This document shows positions 61,201-64,000 of a stretch of 64,000 nucleotides of DNA, in pieces. The position numbers and the translations under genes are program-made. The DNA comes from Aplectana chamaeleonis (taxonomy: Eukaryota > Nematoda > Chromadorea > Rhabditida > Cosmocercidae). Below the pieces are notes generated by a model. The model was given only the letters and a program-made list of their open reading frames with translations. It had not been told where the DNA came from and made no database searches. Where the stretch lies: the NCBI GenBank assembly GCA_029168955.1, contig JAPDOI010001376.1, positions 122,914-186,913 on the forward strand, read 5' to 3'. Positions within the stretch are counted from its first letter, which is position 1; each line of letters begins with the position of its first letter.

Positions 61201-64000
61201 CTTTCTGTGACATCCTGCACACTCCCACTGATGTCCTGCACACTTTCTGTGACATCCTGCACACTCCCACTATAGTCCTACCTACTTTCTATGACATCCT
61301 GCACACTCCCACTAATGTCTTGCACACTCCCACTGATGTCCTGCACACTTTCTGTGACATCCTGCACACTCCCTCTGATGTCCTGAGCACATTCTGTGAC
61401 ATCCTGCACATTCCCACTGATGTCCTGCACACTTTGTATGACGTCCTGCACACCACCACTAATGTCCTGCACATTTTCTGTGACATCCTGCACACTCCCA
61501 CTATAGTCCTACACCTACTTTCTATGACATCCTGCACACTCCCACTAATGTCTCAACAAGTTCCTGGGTACACTCCCACTGATGTCCTGCACACTTTCTA
61601 TGACATCCTTCACACTCCCACTGATGTACTGCACACTTTCTGTGACATCCTGCACACTCCCACTCAATGTCTTGCACACTCCCACTGATGTCCTGCACAC
61701 TTTCTATGACGTCCTCCACACTCCCACTGATGTCCTGCACACTTTCTATGACGTCCTGCACACCACCACCAATGTCCTGCACACTTTCAGACATCCTGCA
61801 CACCCCACTGATGTCCTGCACACTTTCTGTGACATCCTGCACACTCCCACTGATGTCCTGCACACTTTCTGTGACATCCTGCACACTCCCACTAATGTCC
61901 TGCACATTTTCTGTGACATCCTGCACACTACCACTAATGTCTTGCACACTCCCGCTGATGTCCTGCACACTTTCTGTGACATCCTGCACACTCCCACTGA
62001 TGTCCAGTACACTTTCTGTGACATCCTGCACACTCCCACTAATGTCTCGCACACTCTCACTGGATGTCCTGCACACTTTCTGTGACATCCTGCACACTCC
62101 CACTAATGTCTTGCACACTCCGACTGATGTCCAGCACACTTTCTGTGACATCCTGCACACTCCCACTGATGTCCTGCACACTTTCTGTGACATCCTGCAC
62201 ACTCCCACTGATGTCCTGCACACTCCCTGTGACATCCTGCACACTCCCCACTGATGTCCTGCACACTTTCTGTGACATCCTGCACACTCCCACTGATGTC
62301 CTGCACACTTTCTGTGACATCCTGCACACTCCCACTAATGTCTCTGCACACTTTCTGTGACATCCTGCACACTCCCACTAATGTCTTGCACACTCCCACT
62401 GATGTCCAGCGCACTTTCTATGACGTCCTGCACACCACCACTAATGTCCTGCACATTTTCTGTGACATCCTGCACACTCCCACTGATAGTCCTGCTCCAC
62501 TTTCTATGACATCCTGCACACTCCCACTAATGTCTTGCACACCCCACTGATGTCCTGCACACTTTCTATGACGTCGTGCACACTCCCACTCCCACTAATG
62601 TCCTGCATACTTTCTGTGACGTCATGCACACTCCCACTAATGTCTTGGGCACACTCCCACTGATGTCCTGCACACTTTCTATGACGTCCTCCACACTCCC
62701 ACTGATGTCCTGCACACTTTCTATGACGTCCTGCACACCACCACTAATGTCCTGCACACTTTCTGTGACATCCTGCACACTCCCACTGATGTCCTGCACA
62801 CTTTCTGTGACATCCTGCACACCCCCACTGATGTCTGGCTCACTTTCTATGATGTCCTGCACACCACCACTAATGTCCTGCACATTTTCTGTGACATCCT
62901 GCACACTCCCACTGATGTGCTGCCCACTTTCTGTGACATCCTGCACACTACCACTAATGTCTTGCACACTCCGACTGATGTCCAGTACACTTTCTGTGAC
63001 ATCCCTGCACACTCCCACTGATGTCCTGCACAGTTTCTATGAAGTCCTGCACACTCCCACTGATGTCCTGCACACTTTCTATGACGTCCTGCACACCACC
63101 ACTAATGTCCTGCACATTTTCTGTGACATCCTGCACACTCCCACTAATGTCTTGCACACTCCCGCTGATGTCCTGCACACTTTCTGTGACATCCTGCACA
63201 CTCCCTCTGATGTCCAGTACACTTTCTGTGACATCCTGCACACTCCCACTGATGTCCTGCACACTTTCTGTGACATCCTGCACACTCCCACTGATGTCCT
63301 GCACACTCCCACTAATGTCTTGCACACTCCCACTGATGTCCTGCACACTTTCTGTGACATCCTGCACACTCCCACTGATGTCCTGCACACTCCCACTAAT
63401 GTCTTGCACACTCCCACTGATGTCCTGCACACTTTCTGTGACATCCTGCACACTCCCACTAATGTCTTGCACACTCCCATTAATGTCTTGCACACTTTTT
63501 GTGACATCCTGCACACTCCCACTGATGTCCAGCGCACTTTCTATGACGTCCTGCACACCACCACTAATGTCCTGCACATTTTCTGTGACATCCTGCACAC
63601 TCCCACTGATGTCCTGCCCACTTTGTGTGCCATCCTGCTCACTACCACTAATGTCTTGCACACTCCCGCTGATGTCCTGCTCACTTTCTGTGACATCCTG
63701 CACATTCCCACTGATGTCCTGCACAGTTTCTATGAACATCCTGCACTCCCACTAATGTCTGCACATTCTGTGACATCCTGCACACTCCCACTAATGTCTC
63801 GCACACTCTCACCTGATGTCCTGCACACTTTCTGTGACATCCTGCACACTCCCACTCAATGTCTTGCACACTCCCACCGGGATGTCCTGCACACTTTCTG
63901 TGACATCCTGCACACTCCCACTGATGTCCTGCACACTTTCTATGACATCCTGCACACTCACCACTAATGTCCTGCACACTTTCTATGACATCCTGCACAC

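Larger units (their letters stand above)
25636..64000. repeat. Giant 21-bp/42-bp satellite array, more than 38 kb, open at the window end
   Basis: Two related 21-bp monomers alternate: type A with core CACTCCCACTGATGTCCTG and type B with core CACTTTCTGTGACATCCTG, each followed by CA. Roughly 1,800 monomers fit in the interval. Common variants are AATGTCTTG for GATGTCCTG, TATGACGTC for TGTGACATC, CACCACCACTAATG, CCCTCTGATG, CAGTTTCTATGAAG and ACTATAGTCCTGCC. The plus strand is strongly C-rich and G-poor. Phase is kept over long distances with rare indels. Only one of six consensus frames has a stop in each monomer, so long open frames arise on both strands (up to 1821 aa on plus, 876 aa on minus). 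They are broken by recurrent variant monomers containing TAG, as expected of DNA not selected for coding. Confidence 0.97.

Noticed and set aside
25636..64000. CRISPR array
   Set aside because: Units are directly adjacent with no unique spacers of constant length, and the genome is eukaryotic.

Overview
The window looks like repeat-dominated, non-coding DNA from a metazoan, most probably a nematode. Three things point there. A nuclear-hormone-receptor zinc-finger domain is split across exons with TTTCAG acceptors and GTRAG donors (minus strand, 8662-9074). A decayed RTE-type non-LTR retrotransposon end at 1592-2105 resembles elements I know from clade V (strongylid) nematodes. TTAA-flanked MITEs are dense. 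No prokaryotic operon, rRNA or convincing tRNA gene is visible, and I see no complete protein-coding gene. Genus cannot be named from the sequence alone.

Layout. (1) 1-25.6 kb is a graveyard of mobile elements: three non-LTR retrotransposon 3' ends (RTE-like at 1.6-2.1 kb; CR1/Jockey-like at 9.5-10.2 kb and, on the minus strand, 16.33-16.62 kb); two near-full 605-bp TTAA-flanked MITEs (7692-8296, 19350-19955); chains of related TTAA elements (3.33-6.32 kb, 11.2-12.8 kb, 15.7-16.2 kb); a 2.2-kb hAT-like non-autonomous element with perfect 8-bp target duplication (13247-15455); several foldback elements; three minisatellites (22-bp and 42-bp units); and the receptor exons. (2) 24891-25562 is a 672-bp near-perfect inverted repeat (about 300-bp arms). 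(3) From about 25636 to the window end (more than 38 kb) there is one satellite array of 21-bp monomers, mostly alternating as 42-bp dimers, with large higher-order duplications.

The most novel point is the link between regions 1 and 3. A short 42-bp-period block at 10483-10860 is a diverged relative of the giant satellite, lying 15 kb upstream in the same orientation and next to a retrotransposon tail. It may represent an older or ancestral form. Because the monomer is 21 bp and its consensus is stop-free in five of six frames, the array yields very long reading frames on both strands. I treat these as by-products, but the minus-strand frame reads as a regular heptad repeat and deserves a transcript check.

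The elements do not form a pathway. What connects them is nesting and targeting: TTAA elements inserted at the ends of other TTAA elements, a foldback inserted in a MITE with the empty site visible in a paralogue, and a MITE inserted in a larger foldback.
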